Assembly: GCA_964426915.1 (NCBI GenBank)
Contig: CAYRTD010000083.1
Location: forward strand, 1-17,870
Length of the DNA: 17,870 bases
DNA from: CAYRTD01 sp964426915
GTDB lineage: Bacteria > Bacteroidota > Bacteroidia > Bacteroidales > GCA-2748055
Direction: 5' to 3'
Shown here: one piece after another, positions 7,335-15,874 of the stretch
Layout: the number at the start of each line of letters is the position of its first letter
Numbering within the stretch: the first letter of the stretch is position 1
Made by a program: the position numbers and the translations under genes
The notes under the pieces: generated by a model
What the model was told of the DNA's origin: nothing
Seen by the model: the letters and a program-made list of their open reading frames with translations, nothing else
The model's database searches: none

Positions 7335-7347
7335 CTATAAATATAGT
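7334..7347. promoter_or_regulatory. Candidate BlaI operator upstream of pair 2 (ACTA-N6-TAGT dyad)
   Basis: Inverted repeat ACTATA (7334-7339), AA, TATAGT (7342-7347), giving the same ACTA-N6-TAGT core and spacing as the site in front of the other blaI. It touches the -33 TTG of the promoter at 7334-7306, so a bound repressor would block polymerase. It also lies in the region shared with the divergent transporter gene. Confidence 0.6.
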
Positions 7348-7353
7348 AACATT

Positions 7354-7374
7354 ATTATTTATTTAATAAATAAT
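7354..7374. repeat. AT-only inverted repeat in the divergent intergenic region
   Basis: ATTATTTATT (7354-7363), one T, AATAAATAAT (7365-7374): 10-bp perfect arms. It lies just upstream of the blaI2 operator, between the divergent blaI and transporter genes. Sequence made only of A and T forms such dyads by chance more often, so its meaning is uncertain. Confidence 0.35.
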
Positions 7375-7464
7375 TATTATAATCTTTGTGTGTATTGATT
7401 TTCATTTATCCTTTGCAATGTATGATTAAGAAGCACAAAATTTAGGTTGAAAAGAGTTTTAACA

Positions 7465-7496
7465 TTTGAAAATTACGTTGTATGATAGTATATTTA
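7465..7496 (+). promoter_or_regulatory. Possible promoter of the APC transporter gene
   Basis: TTTG (7465-7468), a 20-bp spacer, then TATATTTA (7489-7496), one base off the TAnnTTTG -7 consensus. The leader would be about 40 nt of AT-rich sequence before the ATG at 7543. Confidence 0.4.
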
Positions 7497-7542
7497 CAAT
7501 CTTTAATTATTATAAATAAAAATTAATTTATTTATAGAGCCT

Positions 7543-9660
7543 ATGGCAGAAAAGCACAAATTAAATAAAGAATTAGGTCTTTATGATGTGTTTGCCATCA
7601 GTACCGGGGCTATGTTTAGTTCAGGGTTTTTCCTTTTGCCGGGGTTGGCTTCCGGTTACACAGGCCCATCTGTATTTCTGGCTTACCTTATTTCGGGCCT
7701 GCTTATTTTGCCGGCTATGTTCAGTATGTCCGAGATTTCGACAGCGTTACCGCGTTCCGGGGGTGCCTATTTCTTTCTCGATCGTAGCCTGGGACCCCTG
7801 ATGGGAACCATTGGCGGGTTGGGTACCTACTTTGCCCTGATGCTGAAAACAGCTTTCGCCATCATCGGTATAGGGGCTTACGCAGCGATTTTCTGGGATG
7901 TACCCATTAAATCGATAGCGATTATGGCTACGCTGTTTTTTATGACGCTGAATCTACTTGGCGCCAAAAAATCATCCGGGCTTCAAAAATTCTTTGTCAC
8001 CTTTCTGATAATAGTGCTGGGAACATTTATTTTCGATGGGCTTTACACTATTTTTCTTACGGACAAAATAGACGCTCCCAAATCCAACAACAACTTCAGG
8101 CCGTTTTTTTCAAATGGATTTGAAGGTTTGATTGTAACTGCAGGCTTTGTTTTTGTTTCGTACCTGGGGTTAACCAAAATAGCCAGTGTAGCCGAAGAGA
8201 TTAAAAATCCTGAGCGCAACATTCCATTAGGTATGATACTCTCGCTTCTGGTTACCGGACTGATCTATTTTTTGGGAGTGTTTATCATGGTTTCGGTTAT
8301 TGAACCTGCCGAATTTGCAAACGATCTGGCACCTGCAGCTACCGCTGTAAAAAAACTTTTTGCCTGGATGCCCGGAGAATTTGGAGCATACCTGATGGCT
8401 GGAGCTGCTATAGCAGCTTTTGCATCTACCGGAAATGCCGGGATGCTTTCATCCTCGCGCTATCCGTTTGCGATGGGGCGTGATAAATTGTTTCCCCCGG
8501 GTTTTTCGAATGTGGGTAAAACAGGGACACCCACAATAGCTATACTGCTAACCACAGGTTTTATCCTTTTCTTCATCCTCGTCCTTTCTGAAGAAGGGAT
8601 TGCCAAGCTGGCCAGTACTTTCCAGCTTTTGGTTTTTATGCTCATCAATTTTTCAGTCATCGTCTTCCGTAAAAGTAAAATTGAAGCTTATGATCCCGGT
8701 TATCATTCTCCGTTTTACCCCTACATGCAGGTGGCCGGAATGATTATCTCAGTAGTTCTGATTGCCTACATGGGATGGATGGCCATACTTTTTACCATGG
8801 CAATTGTTTTGATAGGTGTACTATGGTATATCTATTATGCCCGGACGCGGGTGAAACGCGAAGGGGCTATCTTTCACTGGTTTGCTTTATTGGGAAAATA
8901 CCAGTACAATGAGCTGGAAAGTGAATTTATGAACATCATAAAAGAAAAAGGTCTCCGACATGGTGATCCCTTTGATGAAACCATTATAAAAGCAAGGATC
9001 ACTTACTCCACCAAAAAAACAACTTTCGATAAGGTGGTGAATCAGGTTTCGGACATTTTTTCCGTCGAAATGCATGTAAACAAAAAGTTATTGGTAAAGG
9101 AGTTTTATGACACTTCAAGCATTGATCCTGCCCTGGTTATCCCTAGAGTTTCGGTATTATATGCCAAACAAACAGGAGCCGACCACCCTTCTCTTCACAT
9201 CATTTTATCGGAAACCGGAATTGATAAACCGGTAATGAAGAACGGCATTTCATCAGAGGATAATATCAATGTATTTTTCTTCCTCGTGAATCCTTCGGAT
9301 GAACCCCGACAACAGTTACGCATGTTGTCGCGTATCATTGATATTGTGGAGCGTGAAAATTTTGTAAATGAGATGCTGGCACTTAAAAGCCATCGGGAAA
9401 TCAAAGAATACCTGTTGCATAACGAACGCTACATCACTGTTCGATTGTTACCGGGAACTGCTCAGGCTGAAATGATTGATAAAGAACTAAAAGAGACAGA
9501 CCTACCCGCTGAAGTGTTGGTTGCTCTTGTCGAAAGGGATGGGGCCACATTTGCTCCGCACGGGAATACCCGCCTGCTGAAAAACGATGTCCTTACCATT
9601 ATTGGTGAGAAAAAATCAATTGCACAGCTTTATGATCGGTACATGCAGGTTAGGGAATAA
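7543..9660 (+). CDS. APC-superfamily permease fused to EIIA-like and TrkA_C domains
   Basis: 705 residues. The first ~430 are an APC-type amino acid permease with about 12 membrane helices: unwound-helix pattern ISTGAMFSSGFFLLPG near the N-terminus, then MSEISTALPRSGGAYFFLDR, then VAEEIKNPERNIPLGM. Next is a cytoplasmic domain, about 470-625, that follows the PTS EIIA type 2 pattern, including VFFFLVNPSDEPRQQLRMLSRI. The conserved active-site IPH appears as IPR (Arg535), so phosphotransfer by this domain is unlikely and it probably acts as a regulatory module. The last ~75 residues (ITVRLLPGTAQAEMIDKEL, then NTRLLKNDVLTIIGEKK) are a TrkA_C/RCK_C ligand-binding domain. The substrate is not evident. 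The gene is monocistronic and divergent from blaI2. By eye it uses more G+C-rich codons than the blaI/blaR genes beside it. Confidence 0.88.
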   Translation: MAEKHKLNKELGLYDVFAISTGAMFSSGFFLLPGLASGYTGPSVFLAYLISGLLILPAMFSMSEISTALPRSGGAYFFLDRSLGPLMGTIGGLGTYFALMLKTAFAIIGIGAYAAIFWDVPIKSIAIMATLFFMTLNLLGAKKSSGLQKFFVTFLIIVLGTFIFDGLYTIFLTDKIDAPKSNNNFRPFFSNGFEGLIVTAGFVFVSYLGLTKIASVAEEIKNPERNIPLGMILSLLVTGLIYFLGVFIMVSVIEPAEFANDLAPAATAVKKLFAWMPGEFGAYLMAGAAIAAFASTGNAGMLSSSRYPFAMGRDKLFPPGFSNVGKTGTPTIAILLTTGFILFFILVLSEEGIAKLASTFQLLVFMLINFSVIVFRKSKIEAYDPGYHSPFYPYMQVAGMIISVVLIAYMGWMAILFTMAIVLIGVLWYIYYARTRVKREGAIFHWFALLGKYQYNELESEFMNIIKEKGLRHGDPFDETIIKARITYSTKKTTFDKVVNQVSDIFSVEMHVNKKLLVKEFYDTSSIDPALVIPRVSVLYAKQTGADHPSLHIILSETGIDKPVMKNGISSEDNINVFFFLVNPSDEPRQQLRMLSRIIDIVERENFVNEMLALKSHREIKEYLLHNERYITVRLLPGTAQAEMIDKELKETDLPAEVLVALVERDGATFAPHGNTRLLKNDVLTIIGEKKSIAQLYDRYMQVRE

Positions 9661-9997
9661 ACTCAGATCTTTTCTATTCATATCGCCTTTATATCCATAA
9701 GGTGCCAAATGTCATGCTGAATTTCACTTTCCGGATTAGCAACTTTGGGAATGACGGAGATGAAAGAAATGTCATTGGTTGAGGACTATGCTTCAAGGGT
9801 AAAACTGTTTTTTTATTCTGAGATCTTTTTTATTTCTTTACTTTGTAGTAAGGTGTTTGTTTTACCTTCACTTTTTTGTTTTAAAAATTAAGGTTTTAAC
9901 GTAAAAAACAGGCTACTTTTATTAAGAGTATTTTCCTTATTTTTACTGCATTTCGTAATTGCGGAACTATGGTAATTTAGGTGAAATCTAAAATTAA
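9661..9997. other. 337-bp stretch without a gene between the transporter and lpxB
   Basis: No coding frame with a recognisable product. It holds a possible decayed dispersed repeat (9711-9776), two similar 14-bp stretches (CTCAGATCTTTT at 9662-9673 and CTGAGATCTTTT at 9818-9829), and a long-range inverted repeat GGTAAAAC (9798-9805) with GTTTTACC (9859-9866). No convincing -33/-7 promoter for lpxB was found, although one must lie here or beyond if the operon starts with lpxB. Confidence 0.6.
9711..9776. repeat. Possible decayed dispersed repeat (GTCATGCTGA ... GGGAATGACGG)
   Basis: GTCATGCTGA at 9711-9720 and GGGAATGACGG at 9747-9757 bound a short unit with complementary GTCAT/ATGAC ends, and GTCATT recurs at 9771-9776. 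This resembles the GTCATGCTGAA...GAATGACA intergenic repeats common in Bacteroidota genomes. Only one copy is in the window, so the assignment depends on recall. Confidence 0.35.
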
Positions 9998-11119
9998 ATG
10001 AGATACTATTTAATTGCAGGCGAAGCTTCGGGAGATCTTCATGCCTCAAACCTGATGAAAGGCCTTCTGAAATTCGACGGGGAAGCGGAATTCCGTTTCA
10101 TGGGAGGAGATCTGATGAAGGAAACAGGAGGCACCCTGGTTAAGCATTACCGGGAAATGGCTTTTATGGGCATTGTGGATGTGGTGTCAAATCTCCGGAC
10201 AATTTCAGCAAATCTTAACTTTTGCAGGAAGGATATACTCTCATTTCAGCCTGATGTTGTCATTCTTATAGATTATGCAGGTTTTAACCTGAGAATTGCG
10301 GAATTTGCCAAAAAGGAAGGGATTCGTGTTTTTTATTATATCCCGCCAAAAGTATGGGCATGGAGAAAGAAAAGAATTGAGAAGCTCAGGGAATTTACAG
10401 ACCGTATTTTTGTCATTCTTCCTTTTGAAACCGGTTATTTTAAAAGTAAAGATCTTGAGGTTGAATATTTTGGTAATCCTTTAATGGATTCCCTGGCAGA
10501 ATTCAGACGAAAGAGGATATCGGCAAAAAAGTTCCGGGAAGATAATGAACTGGGTAATGAAAATATAATCGCTCTTTTAGCAGGCAGCAGGCAGCATGAG
10601 ATAAAACGGTGCCTGCCTGAGATGTTAAAGGCAGCCAGTGCATTTCCGGAATATCATTTCGTAATAGCAGGAACAACTTCAGTAGACGAGGAAGTCTACA
10701 GAAGGATAATCGGGGAATCCGGAGCGGATTTGATCTTTGATAAGACTTATGCACTGCTGAATACTTCGAAAGCGGCAGTTGTTACTTCTGGCACAGCAAC
10801 ATTGGAAACAGCTATGTTCAAGGTTCCGCAGGTGGTTGTTTATAAAACAAGCATCATTAATTATATCTTAGCGAAACCTTTTGTGCGTATCAGGTATTTT
10901 TCTTTAGTTAACCTTATCGCCGGTAAACAGGTTGTGAAAGAATTGTTGCAGTTTAACCTGGCATCGGAGATTAGGAAAGAACTTAGTACCATACTAAATG
11001 AAAAGGAATACCGTAATAATATATTAGAGGAATATAATAAAATAGTTAATTCCCTGGGAGAACCCGGGTCATCGGAAAGAGTTGCAGCAAGAATTGTTGA
11101 GATCCTGAAAGTCATATGA
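9998..11119 (+). CDS. lpxB: Lipid-A-disaccharide synthase
   Basis: 373 residues, normal for the family (GT19). It joins UDP-2,3-diacylglucosamine and lipid X to make the lipid A disaccharide, at the inner face of the cytoplasmic membrane. Visible signatures are AGEASGDLHAS at residues 7-17, YYIPPKVWAWRKKRI near 115-130, LPFE, VEYFGNPLMDS, an AGSRQHEI motif near 195 (the family usually has PGSR; Pro is Ala here), and SGTATLETAMFKVPQVVVYK in the UDP-binding half. First gene of the envelope operon; its TGA overlaps the next ATG by 4 nt (ATGA). In many Bacteroidota lpxB follows surE; here surE is absent and a non-coding stretch precedes it. Confidence 0.96.
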   Translation: MRYYLIAGEASGDLHASNLMKGLLKFDGEAEFRFMGGDLMKETGGTLVKHYREMAFMGIVDVVSNLRTISANLNFCRKDILSFQPDVVILIDYAGFNLRIAEFAKKEGIRVFYYIPPKVWAWRKKRIEKLREFTDRIFVILPFETGYFKSKDLEVEYFGNPLMDSLAEFRRKRISAKKFREDNELGNENIIALLAGSRQHEIKRCLPEMLKAASAFPEYHFVIAGTTSVDEEVYRRIIGESGADLIFDKTYALLNTSKAAVVTSGTATLETAMFKVPQVVVYKTSIINYILAKPFVRIRYFSLVNLIAGKQVVKELLQFNLASEIRKELSTILNEKEYRNNILEEYNKIVNSLGEPGSSERVAARIVEILKVI

Positions 11120-12291
11120 AAATAGAATGGAAAATAGTGTTGTTTTTTCTCTTATCCATCGTGGGGTTTTTACCAGCCGGAGCGCAGGATGTGAGGATCA
11201 GTATTTTTTATGATCAGTTAACAGAAGCTTTTACATTTCACTGCATTAGGGGGGAATATATGATCATGTCTGAAAACCGGGAGATATTCACGGTTAAAAA
11301 GGGCGGTATTTTATTTCTGGAAAGGACTGAGGATAAAATCAGATTGAGTGATAACTCGGGAATACGTGGGGAATATTCTTCCCTGACTTTCAGGGATCTT
11401 TTATTGAAGGGGAAATTTATGCTCAAATCCGTTAAACCTGTTTCTGAACAGCGTCTTTATAAGGGAGATCTTTTTGCCGGTATAAAACATGGTGCACTGG
11501 AAATTATAAATGAAACGGGTTTCTCTCATTACCTTGCCGGGGTTGTTAAGGCAGAAGCAGGTCCCGGTGCTCCTTCAGAATTTTTTAAAGTCCAGGCTAT
11601 TCTTTGCCGAACCTATGCTGTTAAAAACTGGTTAAGGCATGCGGATGAGGGTTTTCACCTCTGTGATGACACCCATTGCCAGGTTTACCACGGAACCGCG
11701 GACGATAATCCTGGTATTTTCAACGCTGTTATGTCTACCCATAATGTCGTAATAGCCGATGAAAACTATAATCTGATCTCTGCCGCTTACCATAGTAATT
11801 CAGGGGGGGAAACGCAGAAAGCAGAAAAGATCTGGCCGGGAGAACATGATTATTTAATGGCAATTGTAGATCCATTTTCCGTTGATCAGCCGGGACATAG
11901 ATGGGTTGAACGAATACCTGTGGAAACATGGAAGTCTTATCTTTCAACAAGAGGTATTGAGCATGAAGAGTTCACTGACGACGAAATACTGATACGCCAG
12001 GATCACCGTAAGATTTTCTTTGAAATTAACGGGGATACCCTTAATATAAGAGAGATACGTGAAGATTTTGGATTAAGATCATCTTTTTTTAATATGAGAA
12101 CAGAAGGGGAGGAGATAATTTTTGAGGGAAAAGGATATGGTCATGGGATCGGCCTCAGTCAGGAGGGGGCAATGGAAATGGCCCGTCAGGGATATTCCTA
12201 TATGGATATATTGCATTTTTATTATTTTAATGTTCAGGTTAAAAATATAAATGAATTACCGGCATCTTCATTACCTTCAGTTTTCAGATAA
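11116..12291 (+). CDS. SpoIID/LytB domain protein, probable periplasmic lytic enzyme for peptidoglycan
   Basis: 391 residues. Residues 1-23 are a signal peptide ending AGAQ. The central SpoIID domain shows YLAGVVKAEAGPGAPSEFFKVQ with Glu147 at the position of the SpoIID catalytic glutamate, then RTYAVKN (165-171), HLCDDTHCQVYHG (181-193) and the YHSNSGGETQ segment. A C-terminal GHGIGLSQEGA (342-352) matches the conserved end of the family. SpoIID of Bacillus is a lytic transglycosylase acting on glycan strands stripped of stem peptides; the homologue here cannot serve sporulation and probably works in wall turnover or division. The 4-nt overlap with lpxB and 42-nt gap to gldF place it inside the envelope operon. 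Confidence 0.9.
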   Translation: MKIEWKIVLFFLLSIVGFLPAGAQDVRISIFYDQLTEAFTFHCIRGEYMIMSENREIFTVKKGGILFLERTEDKIRLSDNSGIRGEYSSLTFRDLLLKGKFMLKSVKPVSEQRLYKGDLFAGIKHGALEIINETGFSHYLAGVVKAEAGPGAPSEFFKVQAILCRTYAVKNWLRHADEGFHLCDDTHCQVYHGTADDNPGIFNAVMSTHNVVIADENYNLISAAYHSNSGGETQKAEKIWPGEHDYLMAIVDPFSVDQPGHRWVERIPVETWKSYLSTRGIEHEEFTDDEILIRQDHRKIFFEINGDTLNIREIREDFGLRSSFFNMRTEGEEIIFEGKGYGHGIGLSQEGAMEMARQGYSYMDILHFYYFNVQVKNINELPASSLPSVFR

Positions 12292-12333
12292 GCAAAAGAT
12301 TCGTAGATTTGCCGGTACATTAAGAATTTGCAG

Positions 12334-13065
12334 ATGTTTTCACTACTTCGGAAAGAGATAAATATTTTTTTCAGCTCAGTGACCGGGTATCTGGTTATTA
12401 TCGTTTTCTTATTACTGAATAGTGCTTTCATGTGGATATTCAGGGGGGGATATAACGTTCTTGAAAATGGTTATGCTACACTGGACTCCCTTTTCACCCT
12501 TGCTCCCTGGATCTTTCTTTTTTTGGTTCCTGCCATTACTATGCGAATGTTTGCTGAAGAAAAACGATCAGGAACCATTGAGTTGCTCTTTACACGGCCG
12601 GTTTCCGAATGGCAGATCGTAGCATCAAAATTTTTTGCTGCATGGATACTTGTTATTATTTCTCTTATTCCCACCCTGGTATATTTTATTTCGGTGTATC
12701 TACTCGGTGCTCCCCAGGGGAATATTGATACCGGAGGTACCTGGGGGTCATATATCGGACTCTTATTTCTTGGGGGTATATATTCCGCGCTTGGAGTTTA
12801 CAGTTCTTCAATTACCGATAATCAGATCGTTGCATTTATTGTTGCCGTTTTACTGGCTTTTCTTTTTTACCTGGGTTTTGATCTCTTATCTTCAGTTTTT
12901 GCCAGAGGGGAATACGTTCATTTCGTTGAAAAACTCGGGATACAGTATCACTATCTTTCAATTTCGCGAGGAGTAGTCGACAGTCGCGATCTCATATATT
13001 TCGCCGCGGTGATCTTTATTTTTCTTTATGCAACCCGGCACGTCATACTTAGTAGTAAATGGTAG
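12334..13065 (+). CDS. gldF: Gliding-type ABC transporter permease GldF
   Basis: 243 residues with six membrane helices and the ABC-2 permease pattern MRMFAEEKRSGTIELLFTRP (about 70-89). In Flavobacterium, GldF forms with GldG the membrane part of an ABC transporter whose ATPase is GldA; the substrate remains unclear, and some gliding relatives lack the system. It is directly followed by gldG, which supports the call. The ATG at 12334 is preferred; a TTG at 12328 would add two residues. No gldA lies in the window. Confidence 0.92.
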   Translation: MFSLLRKEINIFFSSVTGYLVIIVFLLLNSAFMWIFRGGYNVLENGYATLDSLFTLAPWIFLFLVPAITMRMFAEEKRSGTIELLFTRPVSEWQIVASKFFAAWILVIISLIPTLVYFISVYLLGAPQGNIDTGGTWGSYIGLLFLGGIYSALGVYSSSITDNQIVAFIVAVLLAFLFYLGFDLLSSVFARGEYVHFVEKLGIQYHYLSISRGVVDSRDLIYFAAVIFIFLYATRHVILSSKW

Positions 13066-14792
13066 TATATATGAACGGAAAAAATCAGAAACGAAAGCAG
13101 CGTTTACATCTCCTGATCACTATTCTGGCAGTGATCTTCATTTATTATTTATCCGGAATCAAATTTTTCCGTCTCGACCTGACTTCTGAAAACAGGTATA
13201 CCCTTTCTTCCGGAACGAAAGAAGTACTTCAGGAACTGGAAGACATTGTCTATGTCAGGGTTTACCTCGATGGCGATTTGCCGGCTGATCTGATCAGGTT
13301 TCGTCGCAGCATTGAAGAGCATCTGCTTGAACTGAAGGCTTATGCCGGACGCTTCCTTAAATATGAGTTTGTAAATGTTTACGATATAAAGGATACGGAA
13401 GTCAGAAATGAAATGATGACTGAACTTGCAGATAAGGGTTTACGTATTACCGATGTTCAGCTCAGGGATGACGAAGGAGGGACAAGTACCAAAATTATCT
13501 TTCCGGGAGCTATTGTAAGCTACAGAAATATCGAATTCCCGGTTAACCTCTTAAAGAATAACCCTGCTTTGCCTTACCAGGAAAACCTGAGAAATTCCGT
13601 TGAGTCCCTGGAATATGAATTCGTTCGTGCCTTAAAGAGTATTACCTCCGGTAAGGTTGAAAAGGTAGCTTTTATTGAAGGTCATGGAGAACTTGATTTC
13701 TACGAAACATACGATATTTCATCCGAGTTGAGTCTGTTTTTTCAGGTCGACCGTGGCAAACTTACCGGCGACCTTTCCCAGGTTATGGATTATAAAGCCC
13801 TTATTATCGCTCAGCCCCGGACGGCATATTCAGAAAAAGAAAAGTTTATCCTTGATCAGTACCTGCTGAATGGGGGAAATCTGCTTTTTTTTATCGATCC
13901 TGTAGAGGCAAATGAAGACAGCCTGATACGCGGACGTACTTTTACCTCCTTCAGGCAACTGAATATTTATGATCTTCTATTTAAATATGGGGTGAAGATC
14001 AGTTATAATCTTGTAAAAGATCTGCAATGCAATTTTAAACGCGTGCAAACCTCTTTGAATCAGCAGGAACCGGTGACGCGAATATTCCCCTGGAGGTATT
14101 CCCCCCTGTTGACCGCACCTAAGGACCATTTTTTAACCAGCGGACTGAATTATATCAAGACTGATTATGTTTCGGCAATTGATACAACTCCGGCTCCTAT
14201 CCCGGGACTGGACAGAACTGTCCTGCTGACAACCTCCGATACCTCTGCCCTTATAGAAAATCCTGTTTATATATCAATGGAAGAGGTGACCGATGCTCCT
14301 GACCGCAGACAATTCAATAAATCAAGGCTTCCGGTAGCTATAATTGCCGAAGGCGTATTTCCTTCATTTTACCGTAATTATGGAATTCCTGCGGGTGTTG
14401 AAACTTCCGGAATCAGCTTGAAAGACGAGGGTGAAGGATCTTTATTCGTTGCAGGGGACGGTGATATGATAAAAAATCAGGTGCTTATAAGAGATCAGGA
14501 ACCTTATCCTCAGCCACTGGGTTATGACAGGGATACCCGGCAAACATTCGGAAATAAAGATTTTATTATGAATGTGATCAATTACATGACGGGAGATAAG
14601 AGTCTTATTCAGCTCAGAACGAGGGAATTTAAGCTCAGACTACTTGACAGAAATCGTATAAGGCTTCAAAAAGAGAAATTCAAATGGATAGCTCTCAATA
14701 CCATTCTTCCGGTTTTTCTTGTGATAATTGGCGGCTTTTTTTATAACCTTGGAAGAAAAAGAAAGTTCAGTACCAAATCTATTGGTAAATGA
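13059..14792 (+). CDS. gldG: Gliding-type ABC transporter accessory protein GldG
   Basis: 577 residues. A basic N-terminus, one membrane helix at about 16-33, the conserved RLDLTSENRYTLS (38-50) and a large periplasmic ABC_transp_aux-type domain with EGHGELDF at 207-214, then a C-terminal membrane helix at about 544-563 and a basic cytoplasmic tail. Partner of GldF. The start at 13059 overlaps gldF by 7 nt; an ATG at 13071, 5 nt after the gldF stop, would drop four residues and is equally possible. It overlaps the next gene by 4 nt (ATGA). Confidence 0.93.
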   Translation: MVVYMNGKNQKRKQRLHLLITILAVIFIYYLSGIKFFRLDLTSENRYTLSSGTKEVLQELEDIVYVRVYLDGDLPADLIRFRRSIEEHLLELKAYAGRFLKYEFVNVYDIKDTEVRNEMMTELADKGLRITDVQLRDDEGGTSTKIIFPGAIVSYRNIEFPVNLLKNNPALPYQENLRNSVESLEYEFVRALKSITSGKVEKVAFIEGHGELDFYETYDISSELSLFFQVDRGKLTGDLSQVMDYKALIIAQPRTAYSEKEKFILDQYLLNGGNLLFFIDPVEANEDSLIRGRTFTSFRQLNIYDLLFKYGVKISYNLVKDLQCNFKRVQTSLNQQEPVTRIFPWRYSPLLTAPKDHFLTSGLNYIKTDYVSAIDTTPAPIPGLDRTVLLTTSDTSALIENPVYISMEEVTDAPDRRQFNKSRLPVAIIAEGVFPSFYRNYGIPAGVETSGISLKDEGEGSLFVAGDGDMIKNQVLIRDQEPYPQPLGYDRDTRQTFGNKDFIMNVINYMTGDKSLIQLRTREFKLRLLDRNRIRLQKEKFKWIALNTILPVFLVIIGGFFYNLGRKRKFSTKSIGK

Positions 14793-15739
14793 TCCGGCGG
14801 TTTACTATAAAAAAGAGATTTACTTGGCGGTATAATTCTTATGCATGGTCTGTGTTATTGTTATCGGTTATTATTAGTGGTTGTGCAAATTCCGGCAGGG
14901 ATTCCCGCTTCAGGATTGATAACCGGACCGGGATTGAATTTATCGGGATTTACGGGAATGATACTGTAGAAATTGAAAGGCAGAATTCCGGTTGGATAAT
15001 GAATGAAGAGTTAAAACCTGATCCCGTTGCACTGGATAATTTTTTCTTCGCCTTTGAGAATATTGATATTGCCGGAGCCACCACCGGTGGTAACCTCGAC
15101 GACATGACATCAAGGAAGATCGTACTGAAGGGGAATAAGAAATCCCTTGCACTAAATTTTTATGCTTCACCCGGTTATTATCTTTTCCAGCACAATGCTT
15201 CAACAAATATTTACCGGATAAAGATACTTTCGGCACCTGATGCTGAACTGGAAAAGGTTTTTTCAGATAACCCCGGAGATTGGCGGAACAGGGAATTGCT
15301 TAGCATGAGTCCTGAGGAGTTGGAGGAATTGAGAGTAATTCCCAAGGCTTCACATGGTAAGGGATTTGTGATGAGAAAGGATAGTAATGAATTCAGGATC
15401 TTCGACCTTCAGGGAAATGAATTGGAGAGCGATCGGCTGGATAAGGAAAGGACCCTGCTTTATGCAAGTTATCTGGATGATATATATTTTGAAAGTGAGA
15501 TTTCAGTGGACAGCATAATAGAGAGAATAGACAGAGGGGAAGCTTTTTACGAATTTTTCATCAATATTTCCGGGGAAGCAGGAAAATCATTTGGGGTCTA
15601 TCCCCTTTATGGGGATGACGGAGAGCCAAACCTTTTCTATGGTGCAGTGAAGTTCAGCGGAAAAAAACCTGTACTGAAGGTTAACTATGCCAATCTCGAT
15701 CCTCTTTTTCAGAACCTCGACTATTTTACTGTTAAATAA
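14789..15739 (+). CDS. DUF4340-like lipoprotein downstream of gldG
   Basis: 316 residues. The N-terminus has a long basic region, a hydrophobic segment and a lipobox ISGC with Cys32 as the likely lipidated residue. The rest (GTGIEFIGIYGNDTVEIERQ-like beta-rich start with SGWIMN, then later the GDWRNRELLSMSPEELEEL segment) fits the DUF4340 pattern, a family often encoded beside GldG-like ABC auxiliary genes. It overlaps gldG by 4 nt, so it is probably a third component of the same complex. Function is inferred from neighbours only. Confidence 0.75.
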   Translation: MIRRFTIKKRFTWRYNSYAWSVLLLSVIISGCANSGRDSRFRIDNRTGIEFIGIYGNDTVEIERQNSGWIMNEELKPDPVALDNFFFAFENIDIAGATTGGNLDDMTSRKIVLKGNKKSLALNFYASPGYYLFQHNASTNIYRIKILSAPDAELEKVFSDNPGDWRNRELLSMSPEELEELRVIPKASHGKGFVMRKDSNEFRIFDLQGNELESDRLDKERTLLYASYLDDIYFESEISVDSIIERIDRGEAFYEFFINISGEAGKSFGVYPLYGDDGEPNLFYGAVKFSGKKPVLKVNYANLDPLFQNLDYFTVK

Positions 15740-15781
15740 ATCTACCGGCAAAGTTCAGACTATGATATTTTTTTCGTATAA

Positions 15782-15815
15782 TTGATCATGCAAACTTGAA
15801 CCTGATTACATTTTG
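15782..15815 (+). promoter_or_regulatory. Possible dnaN promoter
   Basis: TTG (15782-15784), a 22-bp spacer, then TACATTTTG (15807-15815), which is TAnnTTTG with one extra T. This would give a leader of about 55 nt before the dnaN ATG. The 135-bp gap after the preceding gene supports a separate promoter, but the match is imperfect. Confidence 0.35.
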
Positions 15816-15874
15816 TTTTTGTTTGAGTATTAATATTATACTATCAGTTACCCGTTAAATTAAATAATTAAAAT

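Noticed and set aside
7543..9660. Reading the C-terminal part of the permease as a universal stress protein domain
   Set aside because: The order of motifs (IPR loop, VFFFLVNPSDEPRQQL, then a TrkA_C end) fits EIIA type 2 plus TrkA_C better, with no ATP-binding G-2xG-9xG pattern.
9662..9831. CTCAGATCTTTT / CTGAGATCTTTT as target-site duplications of an insertion
   Set aside because: The copies differ, lie about 156 bp apart, and nothing between them looks like a transposable element with terminal repeats or a transposase.
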